Assembly (NCBI GenBank): GCA_031280495.1
Contig: JAITGT010000016.1
Location: forward strand, 1-10,795
DNA: 10,795 nt
Source: Eubacteriaceae bacterium
GTDB taxonomy: Bacteria > Bacillota_A > Clostridia > Eubacteriales > Anaerofustaceae
Reading direction: 5' to 3'
Shown: in pieces, positions 1 to 8,100 of the stretch
Numbering within the stretch: the first letter of the stretch is position 1
How the letters are laid out: each line of letters opens with the position of its first letter
Translations under genes and position numbers: made by a program
The notes under the pieces: generated by a model
Seen by the model: the letters and a program-made list of their open reading frames with translations, nothing else
What the model was told of the DNA's origin: nothing
Database searches by the model: none

Positions 1-142
1 CATTGTCTCTGGGCAAGAGGCTTGAAGAATGCTATATAATCGTGTTTATTGAGTGTGCATGTATACAATTGCAAATTATGGTTGCGCATCCATGCCATTT
101 CTGTATAATTGTGTCGGCACTGCAACAGCGGAGAGTACAGAA

Positions 143-1135
143 ATGAGTGTTTCACTGGATTTAAGAAAGAAAATAGTGGCGCTGCACGAAAAAGGGGCCA
201 CCGGCTATATAGTATTAAAACAGCTTATGCTTATCTAAAAATCAGTAGCACGAATTATAATGCTGTATAATGAGGCTGGCGGCATAAATCCCAGGCCCCG
301 CTCATACGGCCTGCGCCCAGTCTCAGCGGCGAGAGCCTAGCCAGAACAAAGCAGGGATTGACGCCGACTCATCAATGACATTTCCTAAGATTATGGAGAC
401 ATTGCATCTTTCCTGCAGCCGCGACGCTGTCCGAAACGCCATCCGCAAAAGGCTTGGGTGCGCCTTTAAAAAAAAACGCTGGCCGCAGCGGAGCGGCAGT
501 CGCCCGCCAATGCCGAAAAAAGGGATGAATGCATAAAAAATCAAAGAATTATTCCGGCTGCCAGTATTGTGTTTTTAGATGAAACAGGAATAAACACAGG
601 CATGACTAAGCCGTACGGATGGGCAACGCAGGGTAAAAAGAGCATGTGCCAGACGCGCGCAGGCACTGCGCGGCGCTCATCCCATCGGTTTCCCTTGAGG
701 GCCCCCTCGCCCCCTTTTGTTTGAGGGATCGCTTAACGGAGCTTACGCAGACTATGCCGAGAAATTCCTGATACCCTCGCTGCCAAGGGGGGCGTGCTGG
801 CAATGGACAATTTGTCAGCCTGCAAAGCGGCGAGGGCGTGCGCGGCTTTCCTCAAGGCAGGAATCCATATACTGTGCCTTCCCCCATATTCGCCAGGCTT
901 GAACCCGACACAGATGATGTGGGCAAAACTTAAGGGAATACTCAACAAAGAGAAGCCAAGGGCCCAGGAAGCCTTGGCAGACGCGGCAGGCTCAGCGCTT
1001 GGGCTAGCCACGCAGGCGGATATTGAGGGCTGGTTTTTGCATTTTCGCTTAGCTATAAAATCAGGCAAACGAGGCGCTGCTCTGCCGGGACCTACGAAAG
1101 GGCCAAGCCTGCCCTTCAGCTTGTTTGGCTCTTAG
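143..1135 (+). pseudogene. Degenerate IS630-family transposase
   Basis: Remnant of a DDE transposase of the IS630 type. The start at 143 is supported by GGAGAG at 130-135 (7-nt spacing) and TATAAT at 104-109. Readable pieces, in order, are an N-terminal helix-turn-helix stretch beginning MSVSLDLRKKIVALHEKGA, a middle part around LHLSCSRDAVRNAIRKRLG, the first catalytic Asp in FLDETGIN (578-580), the second Asp in LAMDNLSACK, and the C-terminal PPYSPGLNPTQMMWAKLK block. The reading frame is broken by a stop at 236-238, a frame change near 330-370, one at the A9 run (468-476), one before about 717, and one at the G6 run (787-792). The third catalytic acid, normally the E of an NPIE-like motif, is Gln (CAG at 911-913). 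The gene is therefore dead. I could not define terminal inverted repeats, and the 3' limit is the stop of the last open frame, so the true end may be slightly earlier. Confidence 0.88.
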
Positions 1136-1204
1136 GGCAAGGGGTGCATTTCTCAGTAGGCAAGACAGCAAATGCCACTTGCCAGATGACGGCGCTATAT
1201 TGCG

Positions 1205-1618
1205 TTACAGAATTTTGTTGTAATAAAGCATTGCTGCAAAAAAACTCATTACATGAACTGTCATGGCACAAATTGTAAGTATACAGGCAAAGTCATTATC
1301 CATTACGAGAAACACAAATTCCAAAGCCGTCATTGCAACCAAAGCCATACAATGCGAGACATACCCTGCCTTTGTGCGAATCTGGATATTTCGCTCATCT
1401 TTTTGTTCTATTTCTTGCCTCTTTGCATATTCGGGCTTTAGCCTTTTTATAAATATGCCGAAAACGCCAATGCCTACCCACGCACAGCCAATACCGGACA
1501 TAAATGCGCAGGCTGCCATGTCGACTCCAAGGCGCTTTGCCGCAAAAGAAGCTACGACAAGAAAAATGCCAATAGCGGGCATTGCCGAAATAAGTTTGTA
1601 GTTTTTCACAGGCTTCAT
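1205..1618 (-). CDS. Small four-helix membrane protein, partner of the XRE regulator
   Basis: A 137-residue integral membrane protein. Hydrophobic segments lie at about residues 9-28, 34-58, 88-107 and 109-132, giving four likely helices. Between helices 2 and 3 is a charged cytosolic loop (60-86) with EQKDERN at 71-77. Proteins of this size and loop (DUF2178-like) are often encoded directly after a small XRE repressor, which fits the arrangement here; the family name is my recollection, not a search result. Its ATG (1616-1618) overlaps the TGA of the regulator (1615-1617) as ATGA, so translation is probably coupled and both are made from one transcript starting near 1855. No enzymatic residues are evident. 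Function is unknown; roles in sensing an envelope stress or in holding the regulator at the membrane are speculation. Confidence 0.85.
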   Translation of the reverse strand: MKPVKNYKLISAMPAIGIFLVVASFAAKRLGVDMAACAFMSGIGCAWVGIGVFGIFIKRLKPEYAKRQEIEQKDERNIQIRTKAGYVSHCMALVAMTALEFVFLVMDNDFACILTICAMTVHVMSFFAAMLYYNKIL

Positions 1619-1818
1619 TCTGTACCCTCCTCGTAAACAAAAATTTCCTCAATGCTCATTTCAAAAAACCGAGCAATTTTGAATGCCAAAATGATTGATG
1701 GATTATAGCGCCCCTTCTCCAACGAACCAATCGTCTGCCTTGACACCTCCAATTTCTCAGCAAGTTCCTCTTGCGTGATGCGCCGCTCTTTCCGTATCGC
1801 TTCCAGTCGATTTTTCAA
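1615..1818 (-). CDS. XRE/Cro-type transcriptional regulator (67 aa)
   Basis: A short helix-turn-helix repressor-like protein made almost entirely of the DNA-binding domain. Residues 14-36 hold the helix-turn-helix (TQEELAEKLEVSRQTIGSLE), followed by KGRYNPS and the usual third and fourth helices ending in SIEEIF. I place the start at the TTG at 1816-1818 because GGAGGT (1825-1830 on the minus strand) sits 6 nt upstream and the protein then begins LKNRLEAIRKER, as small XRE regulators do. A longer in-frame ATG at 1855-1857 would add 13 residues but lies inside the operator palindrome at about the expected transcription start. The gene is first in an operon with the membrane protein (ATGA overlap). 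Operator-like repeats around its promoter suggest autoregulation. Confidence 0.92.
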   Translation of the reverse strand: MKNRLEAIRKERRITQEELAEKLEVSRQTIGSLEKGRYNPSIILAFKIARFFEMSIEEIFVYEEGTE

Positions 1819-1824
1819 ATAAGC

Positions 1825-1830
1825 ACCTCC
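1825..1830 (-). promoter_or_regulatory. Ribosome binding site deciding a TTG start
   Basis: GGAGGT read on the minus strand, 6 nt before the TTG codon at 1816-1818. This near-perfect Shine-Dalgarno sequence is the reason for preferring TTG over the upstream ATG of the XRE regulator. Confidence 0.8.
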
Positions 1831-1833
1831 ATA

Positions 1834-1861
1834 ATAAATGGAAAGTATGCTTTCCATTTAT
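1834..1861. promoter_or_regulatory. Operator-like inverted repeat of the XRE promoter
   Basis: A perfect inverted repeat with 12-bp arms (ATAAATGGAAAG / CTTTCCATTTAT) and a 4-bp spacer TATG. It lies directly downstream of the -10 element and covers the expected transcription start, a position where bound protein would block initiation. The likely ligand is the adjacent XRE regulator (inference). Confidence 0.75.
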
Positions 1862-1890
1862 AATATAGCAAGTATGATTAATAATGTCAA
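1862..1890 (-). promoter_or_regulatory. Sigma70-type promoter of the XRE/membrane-protein operon
   Basis: On the minus strand the -35 is TTGACA (1885-1890), a full match to consensus, and the -10 is TATATT (1862-1867), separated by exactly 17 nt. Transcription would start near 1855, giving a leader of about 37 nt before the TTG start. Such a strong promoter hemmed in by operator-like repeats is typical of a repressed, inducible operon. Confidence 0.85.
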
Positions 1891-1904
1891 GCGTACTTTC
1901 CATT
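1889..1904. promoter_or_regulatory. Second operator-like site upstream of the -35
   Basis: The 16 bp at 1889-1904 match the core of the operator palindrome (1843-1858) at 13 positions, including an unbroken TTTCCATT. Only one half is well conserved. It abuts and slightly overlaps the -35 element, so the two sites bracket the promoter. Confidence 0.5.
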
Positions 1905-2135
1905 GCGTTCTTAAATTAAGCAAACTGCCCGCAAATATCCCTTCTGCCTCCTTGCGCGCCAAGGGGCTTCCCCCAGCTCAAACAAGATTTCCGCTCCTAG
2001 CAGCGCAAGGCGCCCCTTTAGCGCCTGCAGATTCGGCGCAACAAGTTTTGGCTTGATTGTGTTTTCATGAAAACCAGCCCATGCAGCGGCAAATGAGCGA
2101 GAGAGTCAAATGGCACTCAGGTGTATAATAGTTGC
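1905..2135. other. Divergent intergenic region with a 14-bp palindrome
   Basis: Spacer between the regulator operon (minus) and the hydrolase (plus). GTTTTCATGAAAAC at 2061-2074 is a perfect 14-bp palindrome about 62 bp before the hydrolase ATG and could be an operator. TATAAT at 2124-2129 lies only 6 nt before the ATG at 2136. No gene is seen in this spacer. Confidence 0.4.
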
Positions 2136-3089
2136 ATGATTGATGTGTTTGAGGGTACATACGAATCGGCGTGCCCGTCAGCGACGATCCACTACTACAT
2201 ATGGTCGGACGACGAGGCAGGCGGAAAAAAGCCAAAGGGCATCGTACAGCTGATCCATGGAATGTTCGAGCACATGGGATATTACGACAGGTTCGCGCGG
2301 TTCCTTGTCGAGAACGGGTACATTGTCTGCCAGAACGAGAATCTTGGGCACGGGAAGAGCGCCAGCGGGGAGTTCGGCTGGTTCGGGGAGAGAGACGGCT
2401 CGCGCCACCTTGTCGACGACGCGAAGCGCCTGACAGACATCGTGAGGGGGCGGTACCCGGACTGCAAAGTGTACATATTTGGGCATAGCATGGGAAGCTT
2501 CATCGCACGGCGTTATGTAGCGCTTTATCCGGACAGCCTTGAGGCAGTGGTGTTCTGCGGAACGTGCGGGCCGGATCCGCTCTACTGGCTCTCAAGCGCA
2601 TACGCGAGACTGCTCATAGCATTCAAGGGTGCGAAGGCGAAGGGAAAGTCGATAGCGGCCCTCAACAGCCTGCTGTTCAACGTGCGTTTCAGGCCGAGGA
2701 GGACCGGTTTCGAGTGGCTAACGCGAGACAAGGCGCAGATGCAGGGTTTCTGCGATGACAGGCTGACACAGTTCGTCTTCACGCTGGGCGGGTACCGCGA
2801 TATGTTCACCCTGATGCTGTCCGTGATCCGGAGCGAATGCGCCAGTTCCTATCCCAAGGGGCTCCCCGCTCTGCTGGTGTCAGGACGCGAAGACCCCGTC
2901 GGCGGTTATGGCAAGGGCGTGCTCAAGACCTACAGACAGCTTTTGCGCAACGGCGTGAACGCCCATATCAAACTGTACGACGGCGCAAGGCACGCGCTGC
3001 TGCAAGAGACCAACATGGCCGAGGTCTTCCGTGATGTACTTGGGTTCCTTGAAACGGGATCCTTAACGGATGGCGTCTCGCGAACATGA
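2136..3089 (+). CDS. Alpha/beta hydrolase, monoacylglycerol lipase / lysophospholipase-like
   Basis: A 317-residue serine hydrolase of the alpha/beta fold (S33 / Hydrolase_4 type, as in monoacylglycerol lipases and lysophospholipase L2). The oxyanion-hole motif LIHGMFEH is at 39-46, the NxGHGxS-type motif NLGHGKS at 69-75, and the nucleophile elbow GHSMGS at 116-121 puts Ser118 as nucleophile. The other triad residues are probably Asp253 (GREDPVG) and His286 (GARHALL). Residues 145-220 form the lid/cap. There is no signal peptide or membrane segment, so it should act in the cytosol or at the inner face of the membrane on acylglycerols or lysophospholipids; the exact substrate cannot be read. 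Full length for the family. The ATG at 2136 is preferred; a GTG at 2121 would add five residues. The only Shine-Dalgarno candidate is AGGTG at 2119-2123, 12 nt away, so the start is somewhat uncertain. Confidence 0.9.
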   Translation: MIDVFEGTYESACPSATIHYYIWSDDEAGGKKPKGIVQLIHGMFEHMGYYDRFARFLVENGYIVCQNENLGHGKSASGEFGWFGERDGSRHLVDDAKRLTDIVRGRYPDCKVYIFGHSMGSFIARRYVALYPDSLEAVVFCGTCGPDPLYWLSSAYARLLIAFKGAKAKGKSIAALNSLLFNVRFRPRRTGFEWLTRDKAQMQGFCDDRLTQFVFTLGGYRDMFTLMLSVIRSECASSYPKGLPALLVSGREDPVGGYGKGVLKTYRQLLRNGVNAHIKLYDGARHALLQETNMAEVFRDVLGFLETGSLTDGVSRT

Positions 3090-3414
3090 GGCCAAACCAG
3101 CAGCCCGGATTTGCCAACCGTTTGCTTTCCCGCAAGCGTGCTAAATGAGGGAGATTGCCGATGATCGCCCTGGATCCATCTCGACGGAGGGCTTCCTTTT
3201 GGCAGACGCCGTTGCGCCCGCCGGCTCAATGGCTGTAGAGGGGGGAGCCTGGACGCCGCGAGCGGCGGTTCAATGCATTCAAGGTGCAGCGAATAGGTTC
3301 TGCAAACTTGCAGCTGCTTTTGCCGATGAAGCTGCACCGCTCACAGGCGTGGAGCGGTTTGCGCAGATTCATCGTTGAAAGCGCCGATCCTCAAAGCAGC
3401 TCTTCAAAGGCCCT

Positions 3415-3462
3415 CTGCCTCTATGCAGTCCTGAAGCTCTGCCTCAGCCTGCATAGAGGCAG
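3415..3462. repeat. 14-bp perfect inverted repeat with 20-nt loop
   Basis: CTGCCTCTATGCAG at 3415-3428 is exactly complementary to CTGCATAGAGGCAG at 3449-3462. The loop is 20 nt and itself contains CTCTGCCTCAG, which resembles part of the left arm. No T-run follows, so it is not a simple terminator. It may be a stem of an RNA, a protein-binding site or a relic of a mobile element. Confidence 0.6.
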
Positions 3463-3849
3463 GAAGCTGGATGGCAAGGGCGTCGATGCAGCGCCCAAAT
3501 GCCCCAGCGAGAGATGGATGCCTGGCGCTGAGGCTGCATCCATGGCAAAGCTATGGACAAGGGCTGGCTGCGCCTGTCTCTCTCGCGCGAATTGATAGCA
3601 AAAAATCTTCATTTAGCCCAATTTATGCCATCAAGGCCGCCACTGAACGCACTGCGCTCGCAATCACCCTTTTTGCCAGTGGGAAGCATGGCGCAAAGAC
3701 AGGAAGCTCCACTTGAGCCGGCATGGATCGTCGCGGGCCTATAAAAGCGCAAGGCACAGAAGAGCAAAAACGCTTCGCTTCCTTTCCTTTGAAAGCGGCA
3801 CAAACCTCATTGCCAAACCCGCGGCACATCTAGGCATTCTGTCTCCGTT

Positions 3850-3870
3850 GGCGGCTTTGCCGCTTTTTTT
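3850..3870 (+). terminator. Possible rho-independent terminator
   Basis: GCGGC (3851-3855), loop TTT, GCCGC (3859-3863), followed directly by seven T (3864-3870). The stem is only 5 bp, so it would be a short terminator. No clear gene lies directly upstream; it may end an unrecognised transcript or read-through from the hydrolase. Confidence 0.4.
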
Positions 3871-4780
3871 GTCTTCTTTCTATTTTCTGCTGATGCAAAA
3901 TAACGAGAAAGCGCTGATATGCGAAATGGAAAATTATGAAGCCTCCAAGGGGACTGAAAATCAAGCATGCTATGGACGATCTATGGGAATGGCGGGCAAA
4001 CCAGAAGGATCGCCGCCGATTTGATAGGCATATAGCCTGAGGCAGGCAAAGCGTTTAGCCCGTTCAAAGGGTGCAGTGCCGCCATCACCAATGGGCGCTA
4101 GCTGGCCCCTCTGCTTCGCAGGCGCCAATTGGGCAGTTATTTTGGAGTGCAAGACGTTTCTTTGAATGGGGTTATAAGTGCAGGGCCCGGAAAGAACGCC
4201 TACAGCACTTGCTTTGCCATGGCTGCGCAGCCTCGCCTCTCGCAACTGCGCCGCTCCTTTTGGCGCCATCGCCAAAGTGCATCCGATGATGCATTGCCGC
4301 CTCATGCCATCGCAACAGAAACTGAGCCGATCGCTGCTTTGCGCCCCGTTTTCTCATATAAGGCCTTTTTCTTCAGCGTTTCTGGCCGATGCCATTCCAA
4401 TGTCTTTTCAAGCAAGTTTCAGCAGTAAGCACTGCCTTCCATCGGCTATCCAGCAAAGAATGCCTTGCCCATTGCAGCCTGACTGAATTGATATGGCGAA
4501 CGCCGCCGGCGGGCAACGGCCTGCAGCATTTCTGTAAAACGATCAACCCTGCCATTTTTGCGCGGGGCTATCGCGCTTACTGGACTTGGCTTTCGAAGAT
4601 GGATGCGCTTCTTACTGCTTCGCCGCAAACAACCATTGCACGCCCAGGCCTCCCCTGTTTTCTGCACGCCTTTAGTGGCGCTGCCTTCTTAAAACTGTCG
4701 CCTGCGCAATCGCTTTTACTAACTAATAGCTGCGAGCAGACTATAAACACTTTGCTTTGAATCGCGCAAATTTATGCTTT

Positions 4781-5023
4781 ATTACGTTTAGATATGATTA
4801 ATTAATGTATCATTGGGCATTGAAAATAAAGTGTTAAATATCGTTTCATTGTAATTATTATCATTCACACTACAGTTATACAACAAATATACTTTATATA
4901 TGTATGTAGTATATCGTTTTATTTATAATTATCAATATTACACGTGTAATTTTCTGCATTAATTTACCTATGGATCAATCTGTATTATTTATGTTATGAA
5001 TATAGTGTTTACTGGATAAGAAT
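4781..5023. promoter_or_regulatory. AT-rich control region of the surface-protein gene
   Basis: About 240 bp that are strikingly AT-rich compared with both sides. It contains the perfect 14-bp palindrome ATTACACGTGTAAT at 4937-4950 and several -10-like hexamers (for example TATAGT at 5001-5006), but no pair with a convincing -35 and spacing, so I do not name one promoter. Its position suggests it carries the promoter and operators for the gene starting at 5162. Confidence 0.5.
4937..4950. promoter_or_regulatory. 14-bp perfect palindrome, candidate operator
   Basis: ATTACACGTGTAAT reads identically on both strands. It lies 212 bp before the surface-protein start codon in the AT-rich region. 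Symmetric sites of this length usually bind dimeric regulators; the regulator is not identified. Confidence 0.45.
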
Positions 5024-5112
5024 GCCGCGCAGGCGACAGGCAATACACAAAAGGCGGCGCGGCTAGGCAAAAACCAAATGCATGTTTTCTTTTGGCAATC
5101 GCAGCACCCAAA

Positions 5113-5137
5113 CGCTGCCGGCAGACGCCGGACAGCG
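5113..5137 (+). promoter_or_regulatory. Leader hairpin before the surface-protein start
   Basis: CGCTG CCGGC (5113-5122) pairs with GCCGG-A-CAGCG (5127-5137): ten base pairs with a single bulged A and a 4-nt loop AGAC. It is followed by A-rich sequence rather than T, so it is not a terminator on this strand. It ends 9 nt before the Shine-Dalgarno sequence and could stabilise the mRNA or influence ribosome access. Confidence 0.5.
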
Positions 5138-5146
5138 AAAAACCAT

Positions 5147-5154
5147 AAGGGGGA
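5147..5154 (+). promoter_or_regulatory. Ribosome binding site of the surface protein
   Basis: AAGGGGGA, 7 nt before the ATG at 5162. It decides the start: the open frame extends back to an ATG at 5078, but that one lacks a Shine-Dalgarno sequence and would put 28 residues before the signal peptide. Confidence 0.75.
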
Positions 5155-5161
5155 TTCAATC

Positions 5162-8100
5162 ATGAATCACATACCTAGAAAAGCGCCGCGCTTTGCAGCA
5201 GCGATTCTCAGCGGTTTCTTGGCCATCGGCTCAATTCCTGCGCCAATTGCGCTGGCGTCTTCAGGCGACGGCAATTCGGCGCTGATCAATCCGAGTGCAG
5301 AGAATGCAGCTGAGGAGGGCGAGCAGCAGCAGCTGCCCATTCAAGAGCCCGCGCCTGCGGAGGCGCCTCCTGTTGGCGACATCCCTGCGCCGCCTGCAGC
5401 AATCACGCAGGCGGAAGCGGAAACTTCGCTTGCCTTGACTTCAGATGGGTACGCCGCCATTCGCACTCCGGCGGAACTGGACGCCATCCGAAGCAATCTC
5501 AGCGGAAAGTACAGGCTGGAAGCGGACATCGATCTAAAGAACTACCAATCCAGCACGAATTCAGCGACTCAGGGATGGTACCCGATTGCCTATGGGAAAT
5601 CCTTTTCTGGCGTTTTGGACGGAAACGGCCACACTATCAGCGGCCTATGGAGCGCAAAAAACAACGGCGCTGCCCAAAAGGGCCTTTTCTCCGTTCTTGA
5701 AGGCGCAACGGTCAAGAACCTGACCATAGCGCTGGACTCCCGAGGAATGATTGGCACGGACAAGGTTGGCGGCGTGGCAGGCGTCTCCATGAATGGGACG
5801 ACACTTGAAAATGTTAAAGTCAAAGGAGGCTTGGTTGAGTCTGGCGTAGGCTATGGCGGCGGGCTGATCGGCTTTGTCCGAGGCAACTACATTGACAAGA
5901 ACAAGCAGCCTGACCTAATAGCCAGCTGCACGGTTGAAGGCACAGCCATCAAAACCGGCGGAAACTACTCCGGCGGGGCGGTTGGCGTTTTAGAAGGCAA
6001 CAGCCTGATCAAAGACTCAAAGGCTATCAACACTACTCAGGCCGGCGTATCTTATGTTGCTGGTTTTGTTGGCGCGGTCAAAACAAATTCGAAGGTTGAA
6101 AACTGCTCCGCAAGCGGCATTTCTGCAGGCAAAGGCTCTTATGTGGGAGGCTTTGCCGGAGTCGTCTACCAGAGCTCGCTCTTGCAGAACTGCGCTTCCA
6201 TGGGCAGCGCATCAGCCAATCTCTCTTATGCCGGCGGATTTATCGGCGCGGTCTACGGGAATTCAACCGTCAAGAATTCATACGCACAAGGAAATGCCTC
6301 GACAGCGCTGTCATATTGCGGCGGCTTTGCAGGCGTGGTCTATGAAAGCTCGCAGCTTTCAGGCGTGCTTGCCCTTGGCAATGCTTCTGCAAAGCACTAT
6401 GCAGGCGGCCTCGTCGGTTCGCTGTACGGAAGCTCGTCCGCCTATAAGTGCGCAGCTTACGGCAATGCAGCAGCGGAAGTGTACATAGCGGGGGGCCTTC
6501 TCGGCGAGCTTTTCGGCAACTCTTCCATTTCTAACACCTATGCGCGCGGCAATGCAACAGCTGGCACAACAGGCGTTGGAGGGTTGGTTGGGTACCTCTC
6601 AGCAGCCGGCGACAATTCTGTGGAAAACAGCTACGCTTCGGGACAGGCTGCCTCGCTCAAAAAGCCTGTTCAAAATGAGTTTGGCTCCTTCAGCGGCCAT
6701 TCCAACGCTACCTTTAAGGGAACGAACTACTTCGACGCCACTAGGGCGGCAGCCAGCGCCCCGTGCGGAAGCGCTGGAACCAAACGAGGCTTCGCCTCGG
6801 CTTTCCCGCAAGGAAAGCCAACCGCAGAAATGAAGAAGCAAGCCACTTTTGCTGGGTGGCAGTTCGATAGCGATCTTTGGCACATAAATGAAGGCGCGTC
6901 TTATCCCTACTTTATATGGGACTGCACATTTGCCCCTCAAGAGCCGGGAACGCCCGCCAACCCCGGAAACCCGGGCGGCACAAATCCCCCGGGAGGCGGC
7001 GCGGGCAAGCCAGACATGCCGAATCCTGAAAAAGACACTGACAACGACGGACTGAGCGACAAAGACGAAGAAAAGATTGGCACAGATCCAAAGAAACCAG
7101 ACACAGACGGCGACGGGCTTTACGACGGGCAGGAAGTGTTTGCAACTGACAGCAATGGCATAAAAACAGGCTACATGCCTACAAACCCTCTTAAGATGGA
7201 TTCAGACAAAGACGGGTTAACGGACTTCCAGGAAGTCAATGGAACGAAGAACGTCTCATACGCCAAAAGGGCAACAGATCCGAACAATCCAGACTCGGAT
7301 GGCGATGGCCTGACTGACGGCGACGAAATTGCAGGCATATTGGTCGACAAAAAGAATTATCCACCCACAAATCCGAACAGCAAAGACACAGACAGCGATG
7401 GCTTGACGGACTTTGACGAAATAAAAGGCACAAAGAACGTCGCCTTCGGAAAAAAGTCGACGGATCCAACCAAAGCGGATACAGACGCTGACACATTTTC
7501 CGACTCAACGGAATGCGCCGTTGGCACCGATCCGAACAATCCAAACGATAAGCCAAACGATACGGACGGTGACGGCCTGCCGGACAGCTGGGAAATAGAT
7601 AACGGTCTTGACCTAAATAAACCTAACGGCGCCAATGGCGCCAACGGCGATCCGGACAACGACGGCCTCGACAACAAGGGCGAGCTTGAGCACGGCACAC
7701 ATCCGAAGTTGCCGGACACGGATGGCGACAGCCTCAAAGACGGGCCGGAAGTCAGCGGAACGGGCAACGACGGAAAGAGCACTGGATTTGGCCCTACAGA
7801 CCCGCTCGCAAAAGACACAGACAAGGACGGGCTAACGGACTTCCAGGAAGTGACGGGCAAAGACAACAAAAACGCTGAAACTGGCTATGGCCCGACAGAC
7901 CCCAATAACAGCGACACCGACGCAGACGGCCTGACCGACGGGGAAGAAGTCAGCGGCTCGGCAAACAAGAGCTTTGGCTATCGCCCAACCAACCCGAAGA
8001 AAGCAGATACAGACGGCGACGGCGCAACAGATCGCCAGGAAGCGCTTGGATTGGACCAAACCAATACAAAGACTAAGTATGGGCCGACTGATCCAAATAA

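Larger units (their letters stand above)
3090..4780. other. Long region without a convincing gene
   Basis: About 1.7 kb following the hydrolase. Open frames exist on both strands (up to about 120 codons) but they overlap each other in conflicting frames, lack good ribosome binding sites, and their translations show no recognisable domain or membrane pattern. The notable elements are the inverted repeat at 3415-3462 and the terminator-like hairpin at 3850-3870. It could be decayed coding DNA or hold a structured RNA; I cannot tell which. Confidence 0.5.

Noticed and set aside
468..476. Programmed -1 frameshift at A9 making a functional IS630 transposase
   Set aside because: Other frame breaks, a stop at 236-238 and a missing catalytic acid mean that slippage at this site alone would not restore an active enzyme in this copy.
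1819..1857. ATG start at 1855-1857 for the XRE regulator
   Set aside because: The codon is inside the operator palindrome at about the transcription start; the TTG at 1816-1818 has an ideal ribosome binding site and gives the usual N-terminus.
4088..4134. Imperfect inverted repeat around CCAATGGGCGC and GGCGCCAATTGGG
   Set aside because: The pairing needs several gaps and mismatches and no functional context supports it.
4221..4232. 12-bp palindrome GGCTGCGCAGCC
   Set aside because: Short GC palindromes of this kind are expected by chance in such DNA and it sits in no promoter context.
3970..4760. Overlapping open frames of 100-123 codons in the gene-free region (for example 3970-4305 minus, 4389-4760 plus)
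   Set aside because: Conflicting frames on both strands, no ribosome binding sites, and translations without domain, membrane or low-complexity pattern.
5078..5161. Upstream ATG extension of the surface protein by 28 residues
   Set aside because: No Shine-Dalgarno sequence, it would run through the leader hairpin, and it would bury the signal peptide; the ATG at 5162 has AAGGGGGA at good spacing.
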